DNA from: Paenibacillus sp. JJ-100
GTDB taxonomy: Bacteria; Bacillota; Bacilli; Paenibacillales; Paenibacillaceae
DNA: 64,000 nt
Assembly: GCF_948329825.1 (NCBI RefSeq)
Contig: NZ_CAOJCM010000012.1
Location: forward strand, 1-64,000
Direction: 5' to 3'
Shown: positions 33,850-43,047 of the stretch, in pieces
Layout: each line of letters begins with the position of its first letter
Numbering within the stretch: the stretch's first letter is position 1
The notes under the pieces: model-generated
Seen by the model: the letters and a program-made list of their open reading frames with translations, nothing else
Databases searched by the model: none
What the model was told of the DNA's origin: nothing
Made by a program: the position numbers and the translations under genes

Positions 33850-35631
33850 CTAGCGCAGTACACGCAGTCTGCGCAGCAGCTTGGCCAGGCGTGGCCCCAG
33901 TTTGGGCAAGGCCGCCAGCTCTGTGGCGGTCAGCAGCCCAATCCGGGCCGCCGTCAGCACAAACACGGCTCCGCCTGCGGCCATGCCCAGCAGGCTCATG
34001 CCCATCGCAGCCAGCCGCTGCGTGGCTGCGATGCCCAAGCCGCCGAGTATGACTTCGGCGGCCCAGGCCATGCCTAGCGCCGCCAGGCTCATGGCGGCGA
34101 TCACTAGCGCCGGCTTCGCCAGGACGGCGCCAGGAGCAGGGCGCATGGCGGTGAGCCGCGCCAGCAGCGCCACATTCAGGCCAGCCGCCAGCATATAGGC
34201 GGCTGCACCTGCAATGGCCGCGCCGCTGATGCCCAGCGCTGGCACAAGCATGACGTTCAGCAGCACCTTGACGCCTGCGGCGGCCAGCATGCTGAACGCG
34301 GGAGCGCGTACGGCGCCGAGGCCTTGCAACAGCGCCGCCGCGATGATGCTGACGGTGCTGCCCGCTGCCGTCAGCGCCATGTACCGCAAAGCTTCGGTGC
34401 CTGCGGCATCCCCGTACAGCATGCGGTTAATCGGATCTGCCAGCACCGCAAGACCTGCGGAAGCTGCCAGACCGATCAGCCAGAACCAGCGCAGCGCCAT
34501 GCCCGCCTGCTGTCTGACGGCTTCTGGCCCGCCCTTGAGTCGTGCTTCGGCCATCGCCGGAATAAAGAGCACCGATAGTGACGTGGCAAGCATCGTCACC
34601 AGCTGTACCAGCGGCAATCCACGGTTGTATATACCGAAGGATACCATCGTTTGAACCTCATCTAGACCTTCACCGCTTAACAGACGCGGCACCGTAAAGG
34701 TATCGACCAGATTCATCAGAGGTACGGCTAGCGATCCCAAACAAACCGGAACGGCATAGATCAATAAAGTACGTATCCACTCTGCGTTAGTGCGTTTAGT
34801 CTTCCGAGCTTGCACACCCTCCACTGGGATAACCTTGTTGATGTCCTCTCCAGTTATCGCCATATGCCGGCTTCCACTATCTCGGGAGACATCCGAGGTT
34901 TGAGTGGTCTGACTCATATCCTGGGAATGCTCTAAATTCCTAAACAATGCTCCTTCCTCTGACCAATGATCTGCCCGCTCTTGTCGCCGATGTCGGTAGA
35001 CGAACCCCAGCATCACCACCAGCCCCGCACAACCTCCTGCGACCGAGCCTAACATTGCCCCTGCGGCAATCATCTCAAGTGAAGCATCTTGGCCAATCAG
35101 CCACAATAACACCACAATCATGACAGTGACCCGAACAGTCTGTTCAACTACCTGAGAGACGGCTGTAGGTACCATCTGCTGCATCCCCTGAAAATATCCG
35201 CGCAACCCTGTCATCAGCGGTACACATAACAAAGCTAATGAGGCAGCATGAATAGAAGGGATCACATGTTGGTTACCGATCAGAGCTGCAACCCATGGTG
35301 CACTTACGTACATCAGTATTGCGGTAACCATTCCCAAGCCTCCCAGCAGCATCGAAGATAATCGTATAATTCTACGGCTCTCGTCTGGTCTGCCAAGGGC
35401 ATTCTGTTCTGCTACAAATTTGGATACGGCTAACGGCAAACCTGCTGCAGCCAGTGTAATAATAAGCATATATAACGGATAGACCGTGTTGTAGATACCA
35501 AAAACACCGTCTCCCCCTAGATTCTGGAGTGGAATCTTTTGAAAAGCACCAATGATTTTGGAGATAATGGCGGCAAGCCCTAGAATAAACGCACCTTGCA
35601 GCAACCTTGTGCCTGATGATGGCTGTTTCAT
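33850..35631 (-). CDS. MOP-superfamily flippase, YabM/SpoVB-like
   Basis: A 593-residue multipass membrane protein (about 14 helices) of the polysaccharide/lipid exporter group that includes SpoVB and MurJ-like lipid II flippases. The N-terminus (GAFILGLAAIISKIIGAFQK) and the position between spoVT and mazG match B. subtilis yabM. A hydrophilic cytoplasmic insert at about 215-275 makes it longer than usual. Base use changes along the gene: the 3' 700 bases (33860-34560) are far richer in G+C than the 5' half. I prefer ATG 35631 (MKQPSSGTRLL); ATG 35652 is an alternative with a weak AGGA. Confidence 0.85.
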   Translation of the reverse strand: MKQPSSGTRLLQGAFILGLAAIISKIIGAFQKIPLQNLGGDGVFGIYNTVYPLYMLIITLAAAGLPLAVSKFVAEQNALGRPDESRRIIRLSSMLLGGLGMVTAILMYVSAPWVAALIGNQHVIPSIHAASLALLCVPLMTGLRGYFQGMQQMVPTAVSQVVEQTVRVTVMIVVLLWLIGQDASLEMIAAGAMLGSVAGGCAGLVVMLGFVYRHRRQERADHWSEEGALFRNLEHSQDMSQTTQTSDVSRDSGSRHMAITGEDINKVIPVEGVQARKTKRTNAEWIRTLLIYAVPVCLGSLAVPLMNLVDTFTVPRLLSGEGLDEVQTMVSFGIYNRGLPLVQLVTMLATSLSVLFIPAMAEARLKGGPEAVRQQAGMALRWFWLIGLAASAGLAVLADPINRMLYGDAAGTEALRYMALTAAGSTVSIIAAALLQGLGAVRAPAFSMLAAAGVKVLLNVMLVPALGISGAAIAGAAAYMLAAGLNVALLARLTAMRPAPGAVLAKPALVIAAMSLAALGMAWAAEVILGGLGIAATQRLAAMGMSLLGMAAGGAVFVLTAARIGLLTATELAALPKLGPRLAKLLRRLRVLR

Positions 35632-35820
35632 AATGTTCTTGGTTCCTCCCATGTGATCCTGGCATTCAAACGAAGTATAACACTCCCTTAGCTATTATAC
35701 CTGCCAGAAGACACACACACGAACATCCTTTGATCAACACCTCTTCCTATCTACCCCACCCTATATAATTTGGAATAATTTTTTACACTTTAACGGAGAG
35801 GACAGAAAAAACCTGAAAAA

Positions 35821-35920
35821 GCGGAGCGCTCGCCTTTATCACCGGATTTTCCCTTTTAAAAAAGGGAATCCAAAAAATCTGGGGATAACAGCGATTGGAA
35901 GGTTATTCTGTCATCGGAGT
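35821..35920. repeat. Candidate dispersed intergenic repeat with nested hairpins
   Basis: About 100 bases made of two structured parts. The first centres on GAGCGCTC (35823-35832). The second is a hairpin GGATTTTCCC..GGGAATCC (35843-35871). It is followed by ATCTGGGGATAACAGCG and a tail ending CATCGGAGT. It codes for nothing and is not a terminator of spoVT, which has its own further on. I believe similar elements are repeated between genes in Paenibacillus, but there is only this copy in the window, so the call is tentative. Confidence 0.4.
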
Positions 35921-35962
35921 ACTTGTGTAAATACCTTTAGTTCAACTTATATGTAAAAAGCA

Positions 35963-35999
35963 AAAACTCCCGTCTGCCCGGTTCAGGCTAACAGGAGTC
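35963..35999 (-). terminator. spoVT terminator
   Basis: Minus-strand hairpin ACTCCTGTTAGCC / GGGCAGACGGGAGT with small mismatches (35999-35965), followed by TTTTTGC. It lies ten bases after the spoVT stop. Confidence 0.75.
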
Positions 36000-36008
36000 C
36001 GTCTGCTA

Positions 36009-36551
36009 TTATTGTTCCATTTGTTTGCCGAGGAATCCCGCTGCCGTCTCAGCCATTTTGGTTTCCATCTGAGACATCTTCACGGAATCATCCTTATTGA
36101 ACAGGATCACGGTTCCGATGGGATCACCACCAGCAATAATAGGTGCGATAACAAAAGAGGATAACGTCTCGTCATGATCTTTGCTAAGCTCATAAGTACC
36201 ACTGGTTGCTTCCATAATCGTCTTACGATTTTCCATACAACTCTCCACAAGGCTGCCAACCTGCTTGTCCAAATATTCTTTCTTGGACCCGCCTGCCACC
36301 GTTATAATCGTGTCCCGATCTGAAATCATCGTCACGTGGCCTGTACTTTCATACAGGGATTCAGCATATTCTTTAGCAAAATCGCCAAGCTCACCAATGG
36401 GCGAATATTTTTTAAGAATGACCTCTCCATCCCGATCTACAAAGATTTCAAGTGGATCTCCCTCACGAATACGTAACGTACGACGGATTTCTTTTGGAAT
36501 GACCACACGACCCAGGTCATCTATACGGCGGACAATACCAGTAGCTTTCAT
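36009..36551 (-). CDS. spoVT: Stage V sporulation protein T
   Basis: A 180-residue forespore transcription regulator that tunes sigma-G genes. Residues 1-50 form an AbrB-type swapped-hairpin DNA-binding domain (MKATGIVRRIDDLGRVVIPK). Residues 55-178 form a GAF-like domain (VTMISDRDTIITVAGG, SFVIAPIIAGGDPIGTVILF). Length and sequence are typical. It lies downstream of the PrsA lipoprotein gene, with a terminator between, whereas in B. subtilis spoVT follows mfd directly. Its promoter should be sigma-G; CACACTA near 36633 resembles a sigma-G -10, but its -35 is poor. Confidence 0.96.
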   Translation of the reverse strand: MKATGIVRRIDDLGRVVIPKEIRRTLRIREGDPLEIFVDRDGEVILKKYSPIGELGDFAKEYAESLYESTGHVTMISDRDTIITVAGGSKKEYLDKQVGSLVESCMENRKTIMEATSGTYELSKDHDETLSSFVIAPIIAGGDPIGTVILFNKDDSVKMSQMETKMAETAAGFLGKQMEQ

Positions 36552-36748
36552 TTACATGTTGCCCCACTTTCTCGAGAAGATTTTTCAACTACTGTTCCTT
36601 AATGGGTAGAGGAAAGTCCCAGAACGTTTAGTGTGATTTCTTGACCATAGTATTCATCTGTTCCCATATCCTTATACATGTTTTGCAGAATATCGTTGAT
36701 GAACTTATCCTAAAAAATAATCCTCTTCCATATGTTGCTCCATAAACG

Positions 36749-36794
36749 CAAAAACGAAGCAGCAGAAAGAACCGTAGTTCTCCCCGTGCTTCGT
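36749..36794 (-). terminator. prsA terminator
   Basis: Minus-strand arms ACGAAGCA (36794-36787) and TGCTTCGT (36761-36754) with an inner GAGAAC/GGTTCT stem, followed by TTTTGC. Confidence 0.8.
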
Positions 36795-36814
36795 CAGACT
36801 TTTGAATCAAGTTA

Positions 36815-37957
36815 TTACTTACTGCTTGTACCCTCTTCTGCATTTGCATCTTTGTCTGTTCCAGTTGTACCTTCATCTGTTTTCGTATCTGTACTGGAGT
36901 CAGCTTTAGTTTCATCGGTTTTCGTACCTTCAGTACCCGAACCCGTTGTACCCTCTGTTGTACCTTCCTCTTTCTTATCCGTCTTAGGAAGATTAATTTC
37001 TTTAATCAGCTTGTCCAGATCATTTTGCATAAAGGCATCGATTTCACCTGAAGCCAGCTGGCTTTTTAACGCGTCTTTCTGCTCTGCTGCCAATTTGGAG
37101 TAGTCTGCTTCTGTACGTGCTTCCACTTTCATCACGTGGTAGCCGTACTCTGTTTCAACCGGATCACTAATTTTGTTCAGTGGCAATGTTTTTGCCGCTT
37201 CCTTGAATGCTTCTACCCAAGTTCCAACTGGCGTATTTTCATAAAGTCCACCTTTGTCAGCAGACCCTGGATCTTCAGAGTACTTTTTGGCAATTTCAGC
37301 AAAGTCAGCTCCGCCGTCCAGTTTCGCTTTTACTTCTTTTGCAAGTTTCAAAGCATCTTCTTTCTTACGTTCTTTTTCTGTTTTAGGGTCTACAAAGTTG
37401 ATCAGTACGTGACGTACAGATGCTGTTGTATACTGATCTTTATTTTTCTCATACTCTGCCTTCATGGCATCTTCTGTCACACCAGTTTCTTTATCTTTGA
37501 TCACCGTCATGATGCGAGTCATGTAGTCTTTAATGTTTTGATCTGTGAGATTTTGTTTCTCCAGCATTTCCTTCCACTGGTCTTCCTTCACTTGAGCTTT
37601 CAAATTGTCAAATTGCTCTGCAGCTGTTTTAGCACCAGCCGTTTTTGCTTCTTCACTCGCCTTATCGCTCAGATACTTATAAGCAATTTCTTGCTTCAAC
37701 AAAGTTTCTTTAATTTCATCCATTTCCATCAGCTCTGCATATTGAGGAGAGAGAAACTTCATGACACGTTGTTCCAGGTCGAATTCATTGGCTGTAATCG
37801 TACCACCCTCATAAGTAGCTACAACAGCACTGTTATCCTTGGACTCCGGCGCTTTGGTTTCTTCCTTCTTGCCACATGCGGCAAGCAAGGAGAGGGACAG
37901 TACTGCAACCAACCCTATGGACAGCACTTTTCCCACTTTTTTATACTTTGCTAACAT
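36815..37957 (-). CDS. prsA: PrsA foldase lipoprotein (parvulin-type PPIase)
   Basis: A 380-residue exported lipoprotein. Signal peptide with lipobox LLAAC (Cys at 28), then a SurA-like chaperone region (about 45-175), a parvulin domain (about 175-280; VRHVLINFVD, GADFAEIAKKYSED, KGGLYENTPVG, EYGYHVMKVE) and a C-terminal helical part. The last 60 residues are a Thr/Glu/Asp/Gly/Lys low-complexity tail, likely wall-spanning or disordered. Its start overlaps the mfd end by 17 bases, with AAGGGGG inside mfd. PrsA in B. subtilis is unlinked to mfd, so this is an insertion relative to that order. Confidence 0.93.
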   Translation of the reverse strand: MLAKYKKVGKVLSIGLVAVLSLSLLAACGKKEETKAPESKDNSAVVATYEGGTITANEFDLEQRVMKFLSPQYAELMEMDEIKETLLKQEIAYKYLSDKASEEAKTAGAKTAAEQFDNLKAQVKEDQWKEMLEKQNLTDQNIKDYMTRIMTVIKDKETGVTEDAMKAEYEKNKDQYTTASVRHVLINFVDPKTEKERKKEDALKLAKEVKAKLDGGADFAEIAKKYSEDPGSADKGGLYENTPVGTWVEAFKEAAKTLPLNKISDPVETEYGYHVMKVEARTEADYSKLAAEQKDALKSQLASGEIDAFMQNDLDKLIKEINLPKTDKKEEGTTEGTTGSGTEGTKTDETKADSSTDTKTDEGTTGTDKDANAEEGTSSK

Positions 37958-40900
37958 CTTTAAGTTCCCCCTTTGATTTAAAAGCAGTCTTCATGGACTC
38001 CAGAAACTTTTCTACCAGTTCCATCAGTTGCTTATCCCCAAGACCCTTGCCTTTGACATGAATCAGCATATGGGGTCCTTGTTCAAATTGTACACGTCTT
38101 TCGAACTGATTTCCAATGTGTGCGATTTTCGAAAGCTCAAAGGCATGCTCTCGCCCTTCATAGAACTTCACCACAAGGTCATCGCCACGCTGCGTAATAG
38201 ACTCAATTCCGTAAATCTTGCCATATACTTTAAGACGAGCTACCGCCATCAGATTCGTTACAGCCTCCGGCAGATCACCGAAACGGTCAACCAACTCGTC
38301 TTCGAGTTCCATCGCATCTTCGAAAGAGGCAATAACAGCTACCTTTTTATAGATCTCAATTTTTTGAATACTGTCGTAAATATAATCCGATGGCAAATAG
38401 GCATCGATACTAAGGTCAAGTGTTGTATTCCATTGGTCGGAAGGAACAGACTCTTCTCCAAGCATCGTGACCTTACGTTTGTTGATCTCCTCAGCGAGCA
38501 TCTGCGAGTACAGATCGAATCCGACCGAAGCGATAAAGCCGTGCTGCTCTGCTCCGAGCAGGTTCCCCGCACCACGAATGGACAAGTCACGCATCGCAAT
38601 TTTGAAGCCTGAACCCAGTTCGGTGAATTCCTTAATAGACTGTAGGCGCTTCTCGGCTACCTCTGTAAGCACTTTGTCCCGTTGGTATGTGAAATAAGCA
38701 TAGGCAATTCGGTTAGACCGTCCTACCCGTCCACGAAGCTGATACAGCTGAGAAAGACCCATTTTATCCGCATCATGTACAATTAGTGTATTTACATTCG
38801 GAATGTCCACACCCGTCTCAATGATACTTGTGCTCACCAATACGTCATACTCTCCGTCCAGAAAGTCGAGGATTGTTTTCTCCAGCTCCGTTTCGGTCAT
38901 CTGACCATGTCCTACACCAACTTTGGCTTCAGGTACCAGATCCGAAATTTCCGCAGCCATCTCCTGAATACCTTGCACCCGGTTGTAAAGATAATAGACC
39001 TGACCACCACGGGCCAGCTCGCGCTCAATCGCTTCCCGGACAAGGGCATGACTATGCTCCACCACATAGGTCTGAACCGGGAACCGATTCTCCGGCGGCG
39101 TCTCAATAACAGATAGATCACGTACACCTAGCATAGACATGTGTAATGTACGCGGAATTGGTGTTGCTGTAAGAGTTAACACGTCCACATTGGTTTTAAG
39201 TTTCTTTAACTTCTCCTTGTGTGTGACGCCAAAACGTTGTTCCTCATCCACAATCAGCAGTCCGAGGTCCTTAAATACCAAGTCCTGCGACAGCAAACGG
39301 TGCGTACCGATCACAATATCGACAGTACCCGATTTAATCCCTTTCGCCGTCTCATTCTGCTCCTTACGAGAGCGGAACCGACTAAGAACATGAATATTGA
39401 ACGGATAACCGGAGAAGCGCTCACGGAACGTTTCATAGTGCTGTTGAGCCAAAATCGTTGTTGGAACAAGCACTGCCACCTGTTTCCCTTCAATTGCTGC
39501 TTTAAATGCAGCCCGAATGGCTACTTCAGTTTTACCGTATCCAACGTCTCCACATAATAAACGGTCCATTGGACGGTTTTGTTCCATATCCTTTTTAATT
39601 TCCTCAATTGCACGCATCTGATCTCGTGTCTCATCATAAGGGAACATATCCTCAAATTCCTGCTGTTCTGCTGAATCCTTGTCGAATCCATATCCTTTGG
39701 ATGTCTGACGTTCTGCATATAGCTTGATCAGATCGTCGGCAATATCCTGAACAGAAGAACGGACTTTATTTTTTACCCGTGTCCATTCATTTCCACCCAG
39801 TTTGTATATTTTAGGCTCTTTCTCTTCAGATCCTACATACTTTTGGATCAGATCAATCTGTTCAATTGGAACAGATAACTTGTCGCCGCCTGCATACAGA
39901 ATGTGCATGTAATCTTTGTGAATACCAGCGACTTCTAACGTTCCAATCCCGAGGTATTTACCAATCCCGTGATTCTGGTGAACGACATAATCGCCTACCT
40001 TCAGCTCGCTGTAGGATTTGATGCGTTCCGCATTGTCAATGTTCCGAATCGGCTTACGGGCTTTACGCTGCTTCTGTGAGAACATTTCTCCTTCGGTAAC
40101 CACTGCCAGATGAATAGAAGGCATCTCGAATCCCGTCTGCAAATTACCATTCAGCAGCTCCGGCTCTGGAATGTCGTAATCCTGTAATACCCGACGCATC
40201 CGATTCATGCGCTCTTCACCGTTAGCTAACATCAACACCTTAACTCCGGCTTTCTGCCAGCGTTCCATCTCCGCCTTCAGCACGTTCATCTGCCCGTGGA
40301 AATCCTGCATCCCCCGGCTAATAAAGTTCAGAATGTTCTGCGGCTGGGTATGAGGGACCTGACGTAAAAAGATCGACATAAAGATCGTCTGGAATGGACG
40401 CTCATAGAGCAGTTCATCCCCATCGGCTGATAACGACAACTCGGGCAGGGTTTTACCATTTTGTATCAGGTGCAGATTCCATTCGGACTCATCCCGATCC
40501 AGCTGTTTCGACGTTTCGGACAGTCGCGCCGGCTCATCCAGCACCAGAATGGTATCTTCCGGCATATAGTCATAGATTGTTTTCTTTTCCGGGTACAGAG
40601 GGGAGATATATTTGTACATTTCCGAAAAATATACATGCTGGCGAAGCAGCTCGATCTCCCGATGCATCTCTTCCCGAAGCCGTAGCTTTGCCTGACGGTC
40701 TGTCATTTTCTCCAGTTGCTGTTCAAGCAGAAGTGCTGCTGTATCCGCTGCCTTCTCCATTCGCTCCCGATCAGCAATCAATTCTTTACATGGCAAAACC
40801 GTGATTTCCTCTATCCGCTCAATGGAACGCTGATCTGCAGGATCGAATGTGCGAATGGAATCAATTTCGTCGTCAAATAACTCCACCCGATACGCAATCG

Positions 40901-41468
40901 ATGAAGTCATTGGATAGAAGTCAATAATACCTCCACGTACACTCATCTGTCCGCGAGATTCAACGCGCTCCACACGTTCATAGCCGAGTGTCACCATCTC
41001 CAGCAGGAATGAATCCAACTGAAGTGTGTTACCTTGCTTGATCTGAATCTGTGCATTAGCCATCACTTCCGGAACTGGAACATAACGTCTCACCCCGGAA
41101 AAAGGAATAACAACAATGCCCCTGAACCCTTGGGCACAACGGACCAAAACCTCTATACGCTGAGCAAGCGTCTCTGGACTGGATACAGCTGCCTCGGCCG
41201 CGACAAGTTCGTTAGCTGGGTAGATTAACACCTGATCTGTTGAAAGCGCTTCCTGTAAATCCTCTGCCATCTTTTGTGCGGAAAACATATTATGAGTTAC
41301 AACGAGTAGTGGACGATCCATCTCCTGATGGAGTGCAGCCAGCATAATCTGGCGAGCTGAGCCAGATAGACCGGAGACTAATTGCTCCTTCATGCCGGAC
41401 TTGACTCCAGCCGTAATGGATCCAAAGTCCGGATCTTTAGAAAAAGCCTGTATGAGTGCTTGTAACAA
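37941..41468 (-). CDS. mfd: Transcription-repair coupling factor
   Basis: A 1175-residue Mfd that pushes stalled RNA polymerase off damaged DNA and recruits UvrA. In order: UvrB-homology region (about 1-350), polymerase-interacting domain (about 485-560; YSELKVGDYVVHQNHGIG), SF2 translocase with CGDVGYGKTEVA Walker A (near 650) and DEEQRFGV (near 745), and the C-terminal TRCF domain (from about 1020). Start TTG 41468 six bases after AGAGAGGTG; a GTG nine bases upstream overlaps that site. Downstream, prsA overlaps its 3' end. Confidence 0.96.
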   Translation of the reverse strand: MLQALIQAFSKDPDFGSITAGVKSGMKEQLVSGLSGSARQIMLAALHQEMDRPLLVVTHNMFSAQKMAEDLQEALSTDQVLIYPANELVAAEAAVSSPETLAQRIEVLVRCAQGFRGIVVIPFSGVRRYVPVPEVMANAQIQIKQGNTLQLDSFLLEMVTLGYERVERVESRGQMSVRGGIIDFYPMTSSIAYRVELFDDEIDSIRTFDPADQRSIERIEEITVLPCKELIADRERMEKAADTAALLLEQQLEKMTDRQAKLRLREEMHREIELLRQHVYFSEMYKYISPLYPEKKTIYDYMPEDTILVLDEPARLSETSKQLDRDESEWNLHLIQNGKTLPELSLSADGDELLYERPFQTIFMSIFLRQVPHTQPQNILNFISRGMQDFHGQMNVLKAEMERWQKAGVKVLMLANGEERMNRMRRVLQDYDIPEPELLNGNLQTGFEMPSIHLAVVTEGEMFSQKQRKARKPIRNIDNAERIKSYSELKVGDYVVHQNHGIGKYLGIGTLEVAGIHKDYMHILYAGGDKLSVPIEQIDLIQKYVGSEEKEPKIYKLGGNEWTRVKNKVRSSVQDIADDLIKLYAERQTSKGYGFDKDSAEQQEFEDMFPYDETRDQMRAIEEIKKDMEQNRPMDRLLCGDVGYGKTEVAIRAAFKAAIEGKQVAVLVPTTILAQQHYETFRERFSGYPFNIHVLSRFRSRKEQNETAKGIKSGTVDIVIGTHRLLSQDLVFKDLGLLIVDEEQRFGVTHKEKLKKLKTNVDVLTLTATPIPRTLHMSMLGVRDLSVIETPPENRFPVQTYVVEHSHALVREAIERELARGGQVYYLYNRVQGIQEMAAEISDLVPEAKVGVGHGQMTETELEKTILDFLDGEYDVLVSTSIIETGVDIPNVNTLIVHDADKMGLSQLYQLRGRVGRSNRIAYAYFTYQRDKVLTEVAEKRLQSIKEFTELGSGFKIAMRDLSIRGAGNLLGAEQHGFIASVGFDLYSQMLAEEINKRKVTMLGEESVPSDQWNTTLDLSIDAYLPSDYIYDSIQKIEIYKKVAVIASFEDAMELEDELVDRFGDLPEAVTNLMAVARLKVYGKIYGIESITQRGDDLVVKFYEGREHAFELSKIAHIGNQFERRVQFEQGPHMLIHVKGKGLGDKQLMELVEKFLESMKTAFKSKGELKDVSKV

Positions 41469-41704
41469 AAGGGGCACCTCTCTTATAACTTTCTTGATTA
41501 TTGCATTATGTGCAACATCTTTATAGTTTTTTAAATTTTTAAAAATGGATACTTATTCCTTTTTCTCCTGTTTCATCATAAAGGATTACTCGTAACATTA
41601 CCACATCTGTTCATACTACTTTACCCTGAATTTAACCGAGTTACGAACCATCTTGATTTCGTACCAACTGAAAAGAAGCCTCAGCAGGCTGCCAAGGCTA
41701 TAAA
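41469..41704 (-). other. mfd upstream region
   Basis: About 235 bases between the fin terminator and mfd. The inverted repeat TTGCA-N5-TGCAA (41501-41515) lies 35 bases before the start. A weak promoter TTCGTA-N18-TAAAGT may lie about 120 bases upstream. No coding region is seen. Confidence 0.35.
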
Positions 41705-41733
41705 AGGAAGACTGCTGTAACTGCGGTCTTCCT
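41701..41733 (-). terminator. fin terminator
   Basis: Minus-strand stem AGGAAGACCGC / GCAGTCTTCCT (41733-41705) followed by TTTTATAG, about 65 bases after the fin stop. Confidence 0.8.
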
Positions 41734-41798
41734 CATCTGTCCATTTTTCAATGTTCATCCATACGTACAATTGCTAATTAGTCATCGGCTTCTGTTGT

Positions 41799-42029
41799 CT
41801 ACTGAAGCGGACTCGCAAGCAGACTCAGCTCAGGATTGTTTTCCAACGCTTCTTTACAATAATCACATGTAATCCGAACAGTAATATCACCACCCGAATT
41901 ATACGCTATTATATCCCTCCGCTCGTCGGGGGTCAAGAAATGAAACCCGAGCTGTGCTTCTGTAATTTTAGCCGAATCGATTCGTCCAATAAAGGTACGG
42001 CAATGCCGACATACATAATTCACTGACAT
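41799..42029 (-). CDS. fin: Anti-sigma-F factor Fin
   Basis: A 76-residue Fin (YabK) that helps shut off sigma-F so that sigma-G takes over in the forespore. The family pattern is clear: VCRHC at the start and CDYC in the second half (two CxxC pairs, probably one zinc site), with LGFHFLTPDERRDIIAY between. ATG 42029, eight bases after AGGAGG, was chosen; a longer frame upstream is not supported. It follows pth by about 95 bases, as in B. subtilis (spoVC-fin-mfd). Confidence 0.93.
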   Translation of the reverse strand: MSVNYVCRHCRTFIGRIDSAKITEAQLGFHFLTPDERRDIIAYNSGGDITVRITCDYCKEALENNPELSLLASPLQ

Positions 42030-42124
42030 AGTTATGCCTCCTGAACATGGTTTATACATCCAGTATGCCCAGGTTGTCCGAATCGAAGCCCTGCATTTGA
42101 TCATTTTTCCATTCGTTCAAGCAA

Positions 42125-42685
42125 TTAGCCGTTGAACTTGGCCATCGTTTGCTCGAATGTATTCGTTAAACTAAACTCTAGGGCATCACAGGTTTGCTCG
42201 ATTGTCTGCTCCAGTGCCTCTTTTTCTTTCTTCATAAATGTCGATAAGACATAGTCCACAATGGCATGGCCAGGATCAGGACGGGATATGCCCATACGAA
42301 TCCTGTTAAACTGCTGTGTACCCGTGTGCTGAATAATCGACTTGATTCCATTATGTCCACCAGCACTGCCTTGATACCGTAACCGAACCTTGCCAATCTC
42401 TGTGTCCATATCGTCATATACCACAATGAGATCTTCTAGACTTACCTTGTAAAAATCCATGTAGGCCCTGACGGATTCACCAGAAAGGTTCATAAATGTC
42501 ATTGGTTTAATTAGTACCGTTTTGACACCGCCAATATTGCCCTCTCCAATCAGTGCTTTACACTTATTCTGCGTGATTGAAATATTATGGCGTTCTGCGA
42601 ATCGATCAAGGGCCATAAAACCGATATTATGCCTGGTTTTGGCATAGTTCGAGCCTGGGTTCCCAAGTCCGACAATCCACTTCAT
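42125..42685 (-). CDS. pth: Peptidyl-tRNA hydrolase
   Basis: A 186-residue enzyme that frees tRNA from drop-off peptidyl-tRNA; called SpoVC in B. subtilis. Catalytic His in YAKTRHNIGFMALD (near 20), the motif KPMTFMNLSGESV (near 61-73), Asp in VYDDMDTEIG (near 94) and GSAGGHNGIKSI (near 108-119) are all present. Length is normal. The ATG follows AAGGAGGG closely. It is upstream of fin. The next gene to the right is on the opposite strand instead of ctc. Confidence 0.96.
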   Translation of the reverse strand: MKWIVGLGNPGSNYAKTRHNIGFMALDRFAERHNISITQNKCKALIGEGNIGGVKTVLIKPMTFMNLSGESVRAYMDFYKVSLEDLIVVYDDMDTEIGKVRLRYQGSAGGHNGIKSIIQHTGTQQFNRIRMGISRPDPGHAIVDYVLSTFMKKEKEALEQTIEQTCDALEFSLTNTFEQTMAKFNG

Positions 42686-42721
42686 CTTGTTCCCTCCTTG
42701 GGGTCAGCTTCAGGTGAGGCA

Positions 42722-42750
42722 TAGACTTCGAATGTTATATTTCATATAAT
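42722..42750 (+). promoter_or_regulatory. Promoter of the 66-codon plus-strand gene
   Basis: -35 TAGACT (42722-42727), 17-base spacer, perfect -10 TATAAT (42745-42750). It points at the gene starting at 42802. Confidence 0.55.
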
Positions 42751-42801
42751 ATCAGGAAAGTACGTATCGAACATTTATCATCTCAGGAAGGTGAGCGGGT
42801 T

Positions 42802-43002
42802 TTGCGCGAAGATAACGGACAACTGACTCAACATAGTGACTTTATTTATCATCTAGAACATCACGTGCCTGTACAGGTATACGACCGGAACACCCATATT
42901 GAGATTGGTCTGGTCACCCGTTTTGATAGTCAATTTGTTGAAATAGCTGATACGCTATTTCACAGACGCCGCTTTCGCTTTATTTCTCGCCCGGGATATT
43001 AA
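42802..43002 (+). CDS. Small conserved-looking protein of unknown function
   Basis: A 66-residue basic protein, not recognised. The start is TTG, six bases after AAGGTGAG; a sigma-A-like promoter lies upstream and a bidirectional terminator downstream, so it looks like a complete single-gene unit. The sequence predicts strands (HVPVQVYD, IEIGLVTRF, QFVEIADTLF) and a basic, aromatic end (HRRRFRFISRPGY), suggesting a small beta-barrel that might bind nucleic acid. It is antisense to its neighbours and sits where B. subtilis has ctc (rplY). No function is proposed. Confidence 0.68.
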   Translation: MREDNGQLTQHSDFIYHLEHHVPVQVYDRNTHIEIGLVTRFDSQFVEIADTLFHRRRFRFISRPGY

Positions 43003-43047
43003 TTGCGTCAGCACTCTTTTTTATCCTATTAAAAACGGCACGCCGAC

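Noticed and set aside
36628..36915. A 95-codon minus-strand frame between spoVT and prsA
   Set aside because: It overlaps the prsA C-terminal coding sequence in another frame and the prsA terminator.
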